Part shown: positions 1-8,546 of the stretch, in pieces
Layout: each line of letters opens with the position of its first letter
Numbering within the stretch: the stretch's first letter is position 1
DNA from: Bacteroidota bacterium
Lineage (GTDB): Bacteria > Bacteroidota > Bacteroidia > Flavobacteriales > Flavobacteriaceae
Assembly: GCA_023446155.1 (NCBI GenBank)
Contig: JAEXIT010000020.1
Location: 62,001-126,000, forward strand
Length of the DNA stretch: 64,000 nucleotides
Reading direction: 5' to 3'
Translations under genes and position numbers: made by a program
Notes under the pieces: model-generated
The model's input: only the letters and a program-made list of their open reading frames with translations
Databases searched by the model: none
Told to the model about the DNA's origin: nothing

Positions 1-1
1 C

Positions 2-517
2 GACAAACAGTCGGATAAACTATTCTTACCGCTGGAACTGATGGAAGGTGTTTCCAAAACCAAAGCAGGCGCAACACCATTGGCTTCCGAAACCGTTACC
101 GTATACCAACAACAAACAACCGACACTTCCGGTTCCCTTTGGAACAACATCTATACGTTTCTAGCTGCTCTGGCGTTGTTTGTGGCATTTGCTCATAAAA
201 AAGCGGTTGCAACAAGCTACTTTGCAATTATGGGATTGATGGGCTTGTTTTTCGCGTTGGTAGGCTTTTATTCTTTCCACGAAGAAGTATCGGCCAATTA
301 CAATACTTTGGTGATTAGTCCACTATTTCTTCTATCCTTATTCTTTTTACTCGCTAAAAACAAAAAAGGATTCCAAATCAGTGCTTATATTCATTTTGCT
401 ACAATGCTGGCCTTTATTGGCTATGCATTTAACAAAGACCACTTCCTATTGATGCTTCCGATTATCGTAGCCAATACGGCGATTCTAATCCGCTTACTTC
501 GAAAAGAAAAGTTATAA
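2..517 (+). CDS. C-terminal part of a membrane protein, probably DUF4105/Lnb-type (5' truncated)
   Basis: The frame is open to the first base of the window, so the methionine at 41 is probably internal and the gene starts upstream. The in-frame residues just before it (KLFLPLELM) resemble the linker that follows the periplasmic DUF4105 domain in Bacteroidota proteins; this is from memory of the family. What is visible is a short polar stretch and then five hydrophobic segments, ending in a basic tail (RLLRKEKL). It is therefore an inner-membrane C-terminal region. The stop codon (515-517) directly abuts the stop codon of the convergent gene at 518. Function unknown; the missing N-terminus would settle the family. 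Confidence 0.6.
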   Translation, partial: DKQSDKLFLPLELMEGVSKTKAGATPLASETVTVYQQQTTDTSGSLWNNIYTFLAALALFVAFAHKKAVATSYFAIMGLMGLFFALVGFYSFHEEVSANYNTLVISPLFLLSLFFLLAKNKKGFQISAYIHFATMLAFIGYAFNKDHFLLMLPIIVANTAILIRLLRKEKL

Positions 518-1909
518 TTATTGACCGCGATAGAATAAAACGGTACTTAGCGTTTTAATAATGATATTCACATCCAGGAACACACTTCGATGTTTGATAT
601 AGTATAAATCGTACTGGAGTTTTACCATACTGTCTTCGATGCTTTCTCCATAGGAATAATTTACCTGTGCCCAACCGGTAAGCCCTGGTTTGATGATGTG
701 TCGGATTTGATAGAATGGCATTTTTTGAGAAATCGCATCCACAAAAACAGGACGTTCCGGACGCGGACCGATCACCGCCATATCCCCTTTTAGCACATTG
801 ATAAACTGTGGAAATTCGTCGATACGGGAGCGGCGCAAAAACTTCCCGAAAGGCGTTATCCGATTGTCGTTCGCTTTTGCAAAAACGGCTCCGTTCTGTT
901 CGGCATTGGTCACCATAGAACGGAATTTATAAATGCGAAACGGAATACCATTTTTCCCAACTCTTTCCTGCGTATAGAACAGCGGTCCTTTATTGCTGAT
1001 CAAATTTCCAAGACAAACAACAGGCAACAACAAGCAACCGAATAGTAATCCCAAAACAGAAAACAAAATTTCAAAACCGCGCATTATGATCAAATACAAA
1101 CGGTTGTGATTACTACGACTAAACGGGAATAAGCGATAAAAATCTTTTTCGGCATATAGTATGGGTAGTCGTTGCGTAGCGTGTTCATACACCTGCATGT
1201 ATTCCCGGATAACAACCCCTTTTTCAAGCAGATTGAGCAATTGTTGGTATACATCGGGAGCAATCGGTTTGGTTCCTTTTAAAGCGATAACCACTTCGGC
1301 AACCGAATGTTTTTTTACAAAATGTTCCAGTTCTACAAAATCGATTTCCTGAAAACCGTCGGTATTTTCGGTTTCGGCAACCTGACTTTCGGAAGAGACA
1401 AATCCGGCAATTTCATAATGCGGATCCGCTTTTCCCAATTCCAAAGCCAATTGTGCAATCGTATCACGACTACAAACAAAAACCACTCTTTTCACAAAAC
1501 GATGGGATGCCAGAAAATGCAGGTAAAAAAAACGCCAGGCAAACAGACTCAGCAATATGGCAAAAAAGAAATAAATAATTTGCAAACGATTGGAGGGCAA
1601 TATCGGTGTAAAAACGGGTGTTAGCAAATAGCAAAACACCGTCATACAAGCCGTTAGTATAATACTTTTAACGATTTGAAACTGATTACTGGCCACCTGC
1701 AGGTTATACATTTCGAAAATGGTCCCGAACAGGTTGATATAAAGTCCCAGAAAAAGTATGGAACCGATAGAGGATTCTTTAAAGGAAAAATAATGAAATT
1801 TAAACGTAACCGTCAAAAAGTATAGGGCAGCAAAAACAGCGAAAACATCTATTAAACGCAAAAGCACTTTCCTTTCAGAAATTTCAAAATGTATTTTTTT
1901 GCCGCTCAT
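518..1909 (-). CDS. Polyprenyl glycosylphosphotransferase, WbaP/WcaJ type (polytopic PGT)
   Basis: 463 aa. It transfers a sugar-1-phosphate from a nucleotide sugar to undecaprenyl phosphate at the inner membrane, the first step of a lipid-linked glycan. About four N-terminal membrane segments (roughly residues 16-130) precede a CoA-binding-like cytoplasmic domain (about 140-240), a further hydrophobic segment (about 275-300) and the catalytic domain. That domain shows KFRSM, the Asp-Glu dyad in SRIDEFPQ, GPRPERP and the PGLTGWAQV motif. Length is normal for the family. It lies downstream of the long neuABC operon but has its own promoter at 2001-2031, so it may be expressed independently. The sugar cannot be read from sequence. 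By position it is the best candidate initiator of the Region A glycan; this is inference. Confidence 0.9.
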   Translation of the reverse strand: MSGKKIHFEISERKVLLRLIDVFAVFAALYFLTVTFKFHYFSFKESSIGSILFLGLYINLFGTIFEMYNLQVASNQFQIVKSIILTACMTVFCYLLTPVFTPILPSNRLQIIYFFFAILLSLFAWRFFYLHFLASHRFVKRVVFVCSRDTIAQLALELGKADPHYEIAGFVSSESQVAETENTDGFQEIDFVELEHFVKKHSVAEVVIALKGTKPIAPDVYQQLLNLLEKGVVIREYMQVYEHATQRLPILYAEKDFYRLFPFSRSNHNRLYLIIMRGFEILFSVLGLLFGCLLLPVVCLGNLISNKGPLFYTQERVGKNGIPFRIYKFRSMVTNAEQNGAVFAKANDNRITPFGKFLRRSRIDEFPQFINVLKGDMAVIGPRPERPVFVDAISQKMPFYQIRHIIKPGLTGWAQVNYSYGESIEDSMVKLQYDLYYIKHRSVFLDVNIIIKTLSTVLFYRGQ

Positions 1910-2000
1910 GAGGAGAAATATATTTCTACAAAAAACAAAACTTTATATAATTAAAATAGTTTACGTTTATTTTTTTAGAATTAATCTTCGTTTAATAAAA

Positions 2001-2031
2001 CAAACATACAATAATATTACTAATCCTCAAA
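2001..2031 (-). promoter_or_regulatory. Bacteroidota-type promoter for the PGT gene at 518-1909
   Basis: On the minus strand a TTTG (-33 type, complement of 2028-2031) is followed after 19 nt by TATGTTTG (complement of 2001-2008), which matches the TAnnTTTG -7 consensus. The predicted leader is about 85 nt. The -33 element lies inside the 3' end of the upstream glycosyltransferase gene. Confidence 0.6.
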
Positions 2032-3036
2032 CAATAGCTCCCATTGCTTTTTGATTTCTTTCCAGTCAAAACTGCCGACTTTTCGGTACGCTTTTTCAAT
2101 TTGTTTTTGAGCTATATCCGGGTTTTCGATGAATAGCCGAACAGCCTCCACCATCGCTTCGACATCATCATCGGCAACCAATTGTGCATCGATATCGTCT
2201 TGCAGCAAAAACGGAATTCCGCCAACATTTGTAGCCACTACCGGCAAGCCCAAAGCCATGGCCTCCATGACGCTAACCGGCATGTTATCGAAATGAGACG
2301 TCGCCAGAAAAACATCATAATCGGCAGCCAAACCTGTCCATTCGGTTTTAGACAACCTTCCGGTAAACGTAACAGCCACACCTTTTGAATCGGCATACGA
2401 TTTCACCACATCCATGCTACCGTCTTTGTCCGGACCAACCATACACAAAGTGGTTTCGGGATATATTTTTTGCAACGATTCAGCCACAGCCACAGCCATT
2501 TTTGGATTATAGATTGTTGCAAATGCCCGTACCCAAAGTAAGCGGGGTTTGAGCACTTCTCTATGTTTAAAGGTATAGAATTCACGTTCGATCAGATTTG
2601 GAATCTGTACGAGACGTGGCAGCTTATTTTCCCGGAACTGCTCTATCAGATAAGCCGACGGTGCTACGTTTTTATAGGCATGATCAAAAATCATCCGACA
2701 CAAACGCGGGTTTTGTTGCAAACGTTTTGGCAGATCGCCTCCATGCAGATACGGAATGTATTTTAATCGCAAGAACCGGCAAACCTGACTTACCAAAAAG
2801 GCATACCAGAAATTAGAGGTACTGTAGGTATCAATAATTACAAAGTCGGCCGATCGCGCTTGTTTTACAACCGTAAGCAGCATATCGGCTATTCGTAGCA
2901 CTTTATTTTTTTGAGACGAAGCTGTAACCACCTCATATCCTTCTTTGGCCAATAAAGCCGAAAGCGTATCGATTGTTGTAGGATTCCAGCCGTGTACAGC
3001 CAGTTTATTCCCGATGTATAGGATCTTCTTCTTCAT
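2020..3036 (-). CDS. Glycosyltransferase family 4 (GT-B), last gene of the neuABC operon
   Basis: 338 aa. A cytoplasmic or membrane-associated sugar transferase acting on a nucleotide sugar and a lipid-linked acceptor. The N-terminal Rossmann half starts with KILYIGNKL. The C-terminal GT4 half carries the donor-binding signature VMEAMALGLPVVATNVGG (about residues 257-275), preceded by an FDNMPVS loop. It overlaps the upstream ligase-like gene by 32 nt, so the two are translationally linked. Donor and acceptor sugars cannot be assigned. Confidence 0.87.
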   Translation of the reverse strand: MKKKILYIGNKLAVHGWNPTTIDTLSALLAKEGYEVVTASSQKNKVLRIADMLLTVVKQARSADFVIIDTYSTSNFWYAFLVSQVCRFLRLKYIPYLHGGDLPKRLQQNPRLCRMIFDHAYKNVAPSAYLIEQFRENKLPRLVQIPNLIEREFYTFKHREVLKPRLLWVRAFATIYNPKMAVAVAESLQKIYPETTLCMVGPDKDGSMDVVKSYADSKGVAVTFTGRLSKTEWTGLAADYDVFLATSHFDNMPVSVMEAMALGLPVVATNVGGIPFLLQDDIDAQLVADDDVEAMVEAVRLFIENPDIAQKQIEKAYRKVGSFDWKEIKKQWELLFED

Positions 3037-4354
3037 CGGGATATACTTTTAACAACGTCAATGCATATATAAACGCCGGCGCCGCGAGTCGCATCGCCGC
3101 GTGGTTAATCGTGAACAGCCAAAAGGCTAAAAAACAAAATAAAAAGATGTGATTCCGGTTCCCCAAACTCAGCAGTAAGGGTACAATAAAGAGGATTAGC
3201 AAGTTGATCACTCCCAATATTCCATGTTCGGCCAACATTCGGGTAATTTCATTGTGTGTCGCCAGGTCAATACCGGTTAACTCCTGTCGGTATTCTTTAT
3301 TTTTTCCGACGCCAATTCCCAAAAACGGGTGGTCGACAAACATCTGAATTTCTGTTTTAATCAATTCTTCCCTACCGGATAGTTTACTTTCTTTTTGTCT
3401 TCCCAACGCATCCTGGTTGGCATACCGCTTATCAATCAATCCACTTGTCTGGTAAGAACTGTAAATCCATACGCTAAGGCTCGCCAATATCGTAAAAATA
3501 AACACCACTACCATCTTACTTCGTCCTTCTTTATTTAGTTTTAAATACACCATAATAACCAATAACAGGATCATGACACATCCGGTTATCATTCCACCAC
3601 GGGAAAACGTAATAATACCGCGATAGGCCGTCATTAGTGTCAGCGCAATATTGATCAGTTGTAATCTCCTCGTGGGTGAATTCAATAAAAACTGACTAAA
3701 GAATACAAAAGTTCCAAACCCCAACATTGTCGACACCTGATTGGGACCGAAACCACCGGAGGTTTCAAAATTGGATTGTGTTCCGGTTACTACATCCCGC
3801 ACACTGGGCGTATACAGAAACAGATAGGTAACCACAGTCACTATGGGCATCGCAAAAGTCGTTAACAGATTCCGCAATTCCCGAATGGTTATTTTTCGGT
3901 CAAAACAGTAAATAGCTGCCATTCCGAGGCAAACCGGTCCGGATATATTAAAAGCGATGGCTTTTCGCATATTGGTTTCGTACGACAAGGTTGCCGTAGA
4001 GACTATGATCCCCGGAACCAGAAAAATCAGGAATAGCCAATAGGGCCATGCATTACGGGAAAAACCGGTGTAAAACATTCCGATGAGCAGAAAGATCATC
4101 ACCGAATATTTTCCAAATTCATTAAAAATCATACCGCTTGTCATTCGGAGGAATACTTCAATTCCAACGATATAGGCCGACAGATACAGTGCTTCATTAT
4201 TTTTATTTCTCGTTTTAAGCAAAATCACTAAACCGGAAACAAACGTCAACATGGTTAGCAACACCGATAAAAACGGTATTACATAAATAACACCACCCAG
4301 CACAATGTGCAACACCAAAAGAGCGATATAGGTTATTTGTTTTTTATTTTCCAT
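3005..4354 (-). CDS. O-antigen ligase/polymerase-like membrane protein (Wzy_C family)
   Basis: About 449 aa with ten or more hydrophobic segments. The large loop and following helices contain LSGREELIKTEI, HPFLGIGVGKN and HNEITRMLAEHGILG, typical of the WaaL/Wzy superfamily that joins lipid-linked glycans to lipid A or polymerises repeat units on the periplasmic face. I chose the start at 4354 (MENKKQ), which overlaps the upstream gene by 11 nt. A longer reading to 4462 would add 36 polar residues encoded wholly within that gene and out of place before the first membrane helix. Because this operon encodes an ABC exporter ATPase, a ligase role is more likely than a polymerase role. That is inference; sequence alone does not separate them. 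Confidence 0.8.
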   Translation of the reverse strand: MENKKQITYIALLVLHIVLGGVIYVIPFLSVLLTMLTFVSGLVILLKTRNKNNEALYLSAYIVGIEVFLRMTSGMIFNEFGKYSVMIFLLIGMFYTGFSRNAWPYWLFLIFLVPGIIVSTATLSYETNMRKAIAFNISGPVCLGMAAIYCFDRKITIRELRNLLTTFAMPIVTVVTYLFLYTPSVRDVVTGTQSNFETSGGFGPNQVSTMLGFGTFVFFSQFLLNSPTRRLQLINIALTLMTAYRGIITFSRGGMITGCVMILLLVIMVYLKLNKEGRSKMVVVFIFTILASLSVWIYSSYQTSGLIDKRYANQDALGRQKESKLSGREELIKTEIQMFVDHPFLGIGVGKNKEYRQELTGIDLATHNEITRMLAEHGILGVINLLILFIVPLLLSLGNRNHIFLFCFLAFWLFTINHAAMRLAAPAFIYALTLLKVYPDEEEDPIHRE

Positions 4355-5417
4355 TACTGATAAAGTTCCGATAATCTTGTAAAACGGATTCTTTTGTATA
4401 CTGTTGTTTAATATCTTTTTGCAGCGCGGCACCCAGTTTTTTACGATGCTCCGGATTGGCAATCAGTTGTAACAACGCCTCGGCAAACAATTCGGCATCG
4501 CCTACCGGTTGTAAAACGCCATTTGTTTCGTTGAGCACCGTTGGGATCTCCCCTACCGCAGTCGCCACCACCGGAAGTCCGAAATAGCCATATTCCAGTA
4601 ACGAAACCGGCAAACCTTCGGAGATGGATGTCAGTATACCGATTTCTGCCTGTCGGATCACAAAATCTACTTCCGCCACAGTTCCATATAGAAAAACGGT
4701 ATGTTGTAATTCCAATGCAAGGATCTGCTCCCGCAATTGCTGAGAATAGGCATCCTTAAAATCTTTCCCAACCAGATGAAACGTCCAGTCCGGGTATCTT
4801 TTTTTTATATTTTTGGCAACTTCCAATAGCAGTAAATGATTTTTCTGCGGTCGTAAATTCGCCAGACAAAGAATCCGTTTTCCATCCGCTCCTTTTAATG
4901 CTACTCCGGATTCGCTCTGTACTACCGACACAAAATTAGGAAGGTATTTTACATATTTACAATGCAAATGCTTTTTTGACCAGTCTTTTAATTTTTCATT
5001 GACAGCAATAATTCGATAAAAAAAGAAGGATGTCCATTGTAATGCCGTTTTATTTTTCCGTTCCGATACAAAATCACTGTAACCATAATGGTCGTGCCAA
5101 ACTATTTTTAAAGAAGGCCGGATCATTTTTAGCAATACGGCAAAGAAAAAGGAACTGCTGTGCGCATGTGCGATGGAAACCTTATGAGCTTTTAAAAACC
5201 TTCTCGTTCGCCACAAGGCTTTAAAATCTAAAGCCCCTCTTCGGTTGGCAAAAAGATAGGCCACTTCGGGTTGTAATTCCTTTTTTAAGCCCCCTTCTTT
5301 TCGGGTTGCGATCAATCCCGAAAACGAAATTTCTGACGCCAAAGCATTCGCATAACTTACCGCCATTTTTTCGGCGCCACCTGTTTCGAGGCTATCAATT
5401 AATTGAACGATTCGCAT
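4344..5417 (-). CDS. Glycosyltransferase family 4 (GT-B)
   Basis: About 357 aa. It begins MRIVQLIDSLETGGAEKM, the classic GT4 N-terminal nucleotide-binding fold with the GGAE loop. The C-terminal half has ILCLANLRPQKNH (donor-domain start) and SEGLPVSLLEYGYFGLPVVA (acid/ribose-binding region). I placed the start at 5417. An in-frame ATG at 5432 would add five residues (MDLPT). The gene overlaps the neighbouring GINT1-like gene by 19 nt, consistent with coupled translation in the operon. Donor sugar unknown. Confidence 0.86.
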   Translation of the reverse strand: MRIVQLIDSLETGGAEKMAVSYANALASEISFSGLIATRKEGGLKKELQPEVAYLFANRRGALDFKALWRTRRFLKAHKVSIAHAHSSSFFFAVLLKMIRPSLKIVWHDHYGYSDFVSERKNKTALQWTSFFFYRIIAVNEKLKDWSKKHLHCKYVKYLPNFVSVVQSESGVALKGADGKRILCLANLRPQKNHLLLLEVAKNIKKRYPDWTFHLVGKDFKDAYSQQLREQILALELQHTVFLYGTVAEVDFVIRQAEIGILTSISEGLPVSLLEYGYFGLPVVATAVGEIPTVLNETNGVLQPVGDAELFAEALLQLIANPEHRKKLGAALQKDIKQQYTKESVLQDYRNFISNGK

Positions 5418-6406
5418 TGTTGGTAAATCCAATTTTTAAAATCGATATAATTCCATTTTAACGGCCCTTTAATATTCAATTTTCGTTCATTCGTTTTTAA
5501 ACGGTTCCCATCGTAAACATAATAGTATTTTCCATCGATCAACTGTACGTCGATCTGGTGCATACCGGCATTAAACTCTTTGATGGTTTCACTTTTTTTA
5601 AGAAAAAAAGGATACTCTCTTTGGGTTCTGTAGGTTCCGTTGGCAAAATTAAAACGGTATAAGGATAATCCAAAACCATAGCCTTCGGTTGAATTCTGCA
5701 CCGGTAACAACAGTCCTTTTTTATCGGCAAAAAAGCGACCACCTGCTCGCGCTTCGGTTCCCATCAGTGCAATTTCCTTTTTGTGCGATCTCCATTTTCC
5801 AAAGAGGGAATCCGCTTCAAACAGATACATATTCAAATGATCGTCTGAGGCTACCAAAATATTCAGGCTGTCCGACAGATAAATGGACGGATCTTTCAAC
5901 GCTCTGTTTTTTAACAGTGTATCACAAACCTTCCATCCGTAAGGAAATCGATCTGCCTTATACAACAATACGTGCCCGGCACTTTTGGTTTCGGGTAACA
6001 TATAAAACTCATTTTTATATTTAAAAACCTGAGGATACGACAAATGGAACTTTTCCGTCAGTACTGCTCCTTTGTAGGTATAGTTCACACCATCGGTTGA
6101 CGTTAACAGTGAAATGTCCCCATTGGGTTTTGTCTTCTTATGTTCTACAAAAAGATAGAACGTGTCTTTTTCTTTTATAAAAAACGGATCGGCCAGAAAT
6201 GTCGTACTGTCTTCCTGTTTTTTTAACTGTTCGAAAGAGTACAATTGATTTTTTTCGAGCGGAATTTTATGAGGAAATAAAGTGGATTCCCCAAATCCCA
6301 CGGACCAGGGACCACCTTCCGGCTGCATAAAAGGTGTTCTGTTGTTAATGACAAGCAATAACAACACTATGCTTATTATCCCGAATATTAAGCCTTTTTT
6401 GAGCAT
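5399..6406 (-). CDS. Membrane-anchored beta-propeller protein, GINT1 N-terminal-like
   Basis: 335 aa. One hydrophobic segment (about residues 5-20) is followed by an extracytoplasmic or cytoplasmic domain with repeated blade motifs: ADPFFIKEKDTFYLFVEH, SYPQVFKYKNEFYMLPET, LKDPSIYLSDSLNILVAS and a TEARAGGRFF blade. This matches what I know of the glucosamine inositolphosphorylceramide transferase 1 N-terminal domain, a five-bladed propeller related in fold to GH43 glycosidases. It occurs in bacterial glycan loci alone or fused to formyltransferases. No separate catalytic transferase domain is present here. It overlaps the upstream GT4 gene by 1 nt (TAATG). A role in transferring or modifying a sugar on the exported glycan is inferred from context; biochemical function is unproven. 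Confidence 0.7.
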   Translation of the reverse strand: MLKKGLIFGIISIVLLLLVINNRTPFMQPEGGPWSVGFGESTLFPHKIPLEKNQLYSFEQLKKQEDSTTFLADPFFIKEKDTFYLFVEHKKTKPNGDISLLTSTDGVNYTYKGAVLTEKFHLSYPQVFKYKNEFYMLPETKSAGHVLLYKADRFPYGWKVCDTLLKNRALKDPSIYLSDSLNILVASDDHLNMYLFEADSLFGKWRSHKKEIALMGTEARAGGRFFADKKGLLLPVQNSTEGYGFGLSLYRFNFANGTYRTQREYPFFLKKSETIKEFNAGMHQIDVQLIDGKYYYVYDGNRLKTNERKLNIKGPLKWNYIDFKNWIYQQCESFN

Positions 6407-7527
6407 TACTGTTTTTTTAGCATTTTCTGTATCTCACTTTCAAAATAGTCCAGCGTAAACTGTCGGGACCATTCCATTCCCTGTTTGGCTTTGTCCTGAT
6501 AATCTAATGGATTGGCTACACATTGTTGTATAATTGCCCGATCTGCTTCGATTGACAGCGCCAACAAGATTCCTCTTTTTCCATTATCCAGCATGGACGG
6601 TACACAGGAAACTTTGGTCGCCACAGGGACACATCCCCAAAACATTGCTTCGGCAACCACTTTGGGCCAGCCTTCACTTTGCGAAGGTAATATTAAAAAA
6701 TGACTCTTTCGATAGGCCTCTTCTACGATTTCGGCTTCCCGGTTTCCGTGTAATACGACGTGTTGTTGCAATCCGTTTTCCCGAATATAACGTTCCAGGT
6801 TTTCCCGTTCTGCTCCTTCCCCAAACAATTCCAGGTGCACATCACACCCCGATCGAAGCAATGCTTCGACCAGTTGTATGGCATACAGCGGTCGTTTTCC
6901 TTTGGACAACGTTCCTACAAAAAGAAATCGTATCGTGGTATCAAGTGTTCGCAGTGGCACTTCTTTTTTATCACTATCGCGATAGGTTGCCGTAAAAAAG
7001 GAAACAATATTTCGACTTGCTCCTTCCCATTGGCCATACACCAGCACTTTCATATTTCGGGTGAGGATCGTATTGCTCAAAATCCATTTCTGCAACCGAT
7101 AACTCCAGGGCTGTTTGCTATTGGGATCCCAATTCCCGGCATATTTTGCCGTTTTATTTTTCTTTGGAAACAGGATTTGCACAAAACAAGCTACCAATCC
7201 CATATTTCCGGGACAACGCAAATGAATATGATCCGCATCGCGCATCACAAGATAGATCGAGCGAATAATACGCGGTAAGTAGGTTATTGTTTTTAGTATT
7301 TCCTTTGCCGACAATAGTGAAAACGCCGGAACCTCACGCAGCCTGATTTCCGAATGTTGATAGGGTAAATCGATAGCCGAAACCGTTCCTTCCTGAACCG
7401 GAGCGACCAGTAAAACCGTATCCACATAATTAAACCAAAGATTCATTTCCTTTACATAAGGGCCATAAGCATAATACCGGCTATCCCGGATAGTATGCGG
7501 CACATGTGTGATAAGGGCTATTTTCAT
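6406..7527 (-). CDS. Glycosyltransferase family 4 (GT-B)
   Basis: 373 aa. The N-terminal half opens KIALITHVPHTIRDSRYY. The C-terminal half has IRFLFVGTLSKGKRPLYAI and LILPSQSEGWPKVVAEAMFW, the usual GT4 donor-site signature with the E-x7-E type acidic pair region. It sits 17 nt after the neighbouring GT2 gene and overlaps the GINT1-like gene by 1 nt. It probably extends a lipid-linked glycan in the cytoplasm. Donor and linkage unknown. Confidence 0.87.
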   Translation of the reverse strand: MKIALITHVPHTIRDSRYYAYGPYVKEMNLWFNYVDTVLLVAPVQEGTVSAIDLPYQHSEIRLREVPAFSLLSAKEILKTITYLPRIIRSIYLVMRDADHIHLRCPGNMGLVACFVQILFPKKNKTAKYAGNWDPNSKQPWSYRLQKWILSNTILTRNMKVLVYGQWEGASRNIVSFFTATYRDSDKKEVPLRTLDTTIRFLFVGTLSKGKRPLYAIQLVEALLRSGCDVHLELFGEGAERENLERYIRENGLQQHVVLHGNREAEIVEEAYRKSHFLILPSQSEGWPKVVAEAMFWGCVPVATKVSCVPSMLDNGKRGILLALSIEADRAIIQQCVANPLDYQDKAKQGMEWSRQFTLDYFESEIQKMLKKQ

Positions 7528-7544
7528 ATTTCAAATTTCCGAAA

Positions 7545-8546
7545 TTACACCTTTACTTTTGGTTGGTTAAACAGTAGACTCACCCATCCGGTGAAGCGTC
7601 CCAACGATTCGGTAAAAGCCGCCTTTCTGTCGGACGTTGTAAAGATATTACTAATTCGGATCAAAAGTAGCAGACCAATGATTGCATGCCATTTTAACAC
7701 CGACTTCCAATCCTTTTTGGGATAAGCCACTTTCCAGACATACCAACCGTTTCGAACCACCATTCGGCCATAGTGATACTGATTTGGCCGACCGGAAGCA
7801 TCGTGATGGTGTTCCAGTCGGGCGTTGGTATTGACGTATAATTTTTCCGTTTTCGAAACCCGAAGACAGAAATCGGCATCTTCATATAATCCGTAACCTT
7901 CGAAATAGTCTGAAAAGCGGAATTTTTGAAAAATTTCTTTTTTAAAAGACGAAACACCACCCATAAGCTGTTCCACCGGATAACTATTTCCGGAAGGCGG
8001 TAAAAAACTAACACTACGTCCGTGTGAAAACGTAGGCAGAAAACCGGGCGGTCGATCTGCATCCAGTCCGAGTTTTTTTCGCAATACAAATCGACTACCG
8101 TCCGAACGTACCCATCCGTCGTATTCGAATTCATTTTCCGAAACCGTATATTCGGGTGTAATTGGTGTCCATTTTACTTCGTTGGTAATATAGCCGCCCA
8201 CACCTTTGGCATCAGGATATAGCGTATAGGTTTTAAGTAATGCTTCGAAATAGTCGCTTTCGAGAATCGTATCATCATCTAAAAAACTGATGATCTCAAA
8301 ATCGGCTGCAACCAGATTTATCCCGACATTTCGTTGTTTGGTAAGCCCTCTGTTTTCGGGAGTAACTTTATGGTATTTTAAATTTTGAAAGGTATTTTCC
8401 TGCAACATGATGTCGGTTTCATTGTCCGGCGAACCATCGACAATAAGAATCGCATCGGGATAACAGGTTTGTATCGCCACCGATTGCAACAAACGCAATA
8501 ACGATTGTGCCCTTTTATAAGTACAAATGATCAGCGCATTTCTCAT
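7545..8546 (-). CDS. Glycosyltransferase family 2 (GT-A)
   Basis: About 333 aa. It starts MRNALIICTYKRAQSLLRLL, with the GT2 nucleotide-binding signature (DAILIVDGSPDNE), the metal-binding acidic motif SFLDDDTILE (about residues 86-95) and an acceptor-side region FEGYGLYEDADFCLRV. I chose the ATG at 8546 because it gives a 4-nt ATGA overlap with the upstream gene and places the beta-strand at the N-terminus. A longer start at 8573 adds nine residues inside that gene. Likely an inverting transferase. Donor unknown. Confidence 0.87.
   Translation of the reverse strand: MRNALIICTYKRAQSLLRLLQSVAIQTCYPDAILIVDGSPDNETDIMLQENTFQNLKYHKVTPENRGLTKQRNVGINLVAADFEIISFLDDDTILESDYFEALLKTYTLYPDAKGVGGYITNEVKWTPITPEYTVSENEFEYDGWVRSDGSRFVLRKKLGLDADRPPGFLPTFSHGRSVSFLPPSGNSYPVEQLMGGVSSFKKEIFQKFRFSDYFEGYGLYEDADFCLRVSKTEKLYVNTNARLEHHHDASGRPNQYHYGRMVVRNGWYVWKVAYPKKDWKSVLKWHAIIGLLLLIRISNIFTTSDRKAAFTESLGRFTGWVSLLFNQPKVKV

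Noticed and set aside
41..43. ATG as the true start of the first gene
   Set aside because: The frame continues in the same phase to the window edge, and the preceding residues look like protein; the start lies outside the window.
6760..7278. 172-codon open frame on the plus strand opposite a GT4 gene
   Set aside because: No family features; explained as the complement of the GT4 coding sequence.
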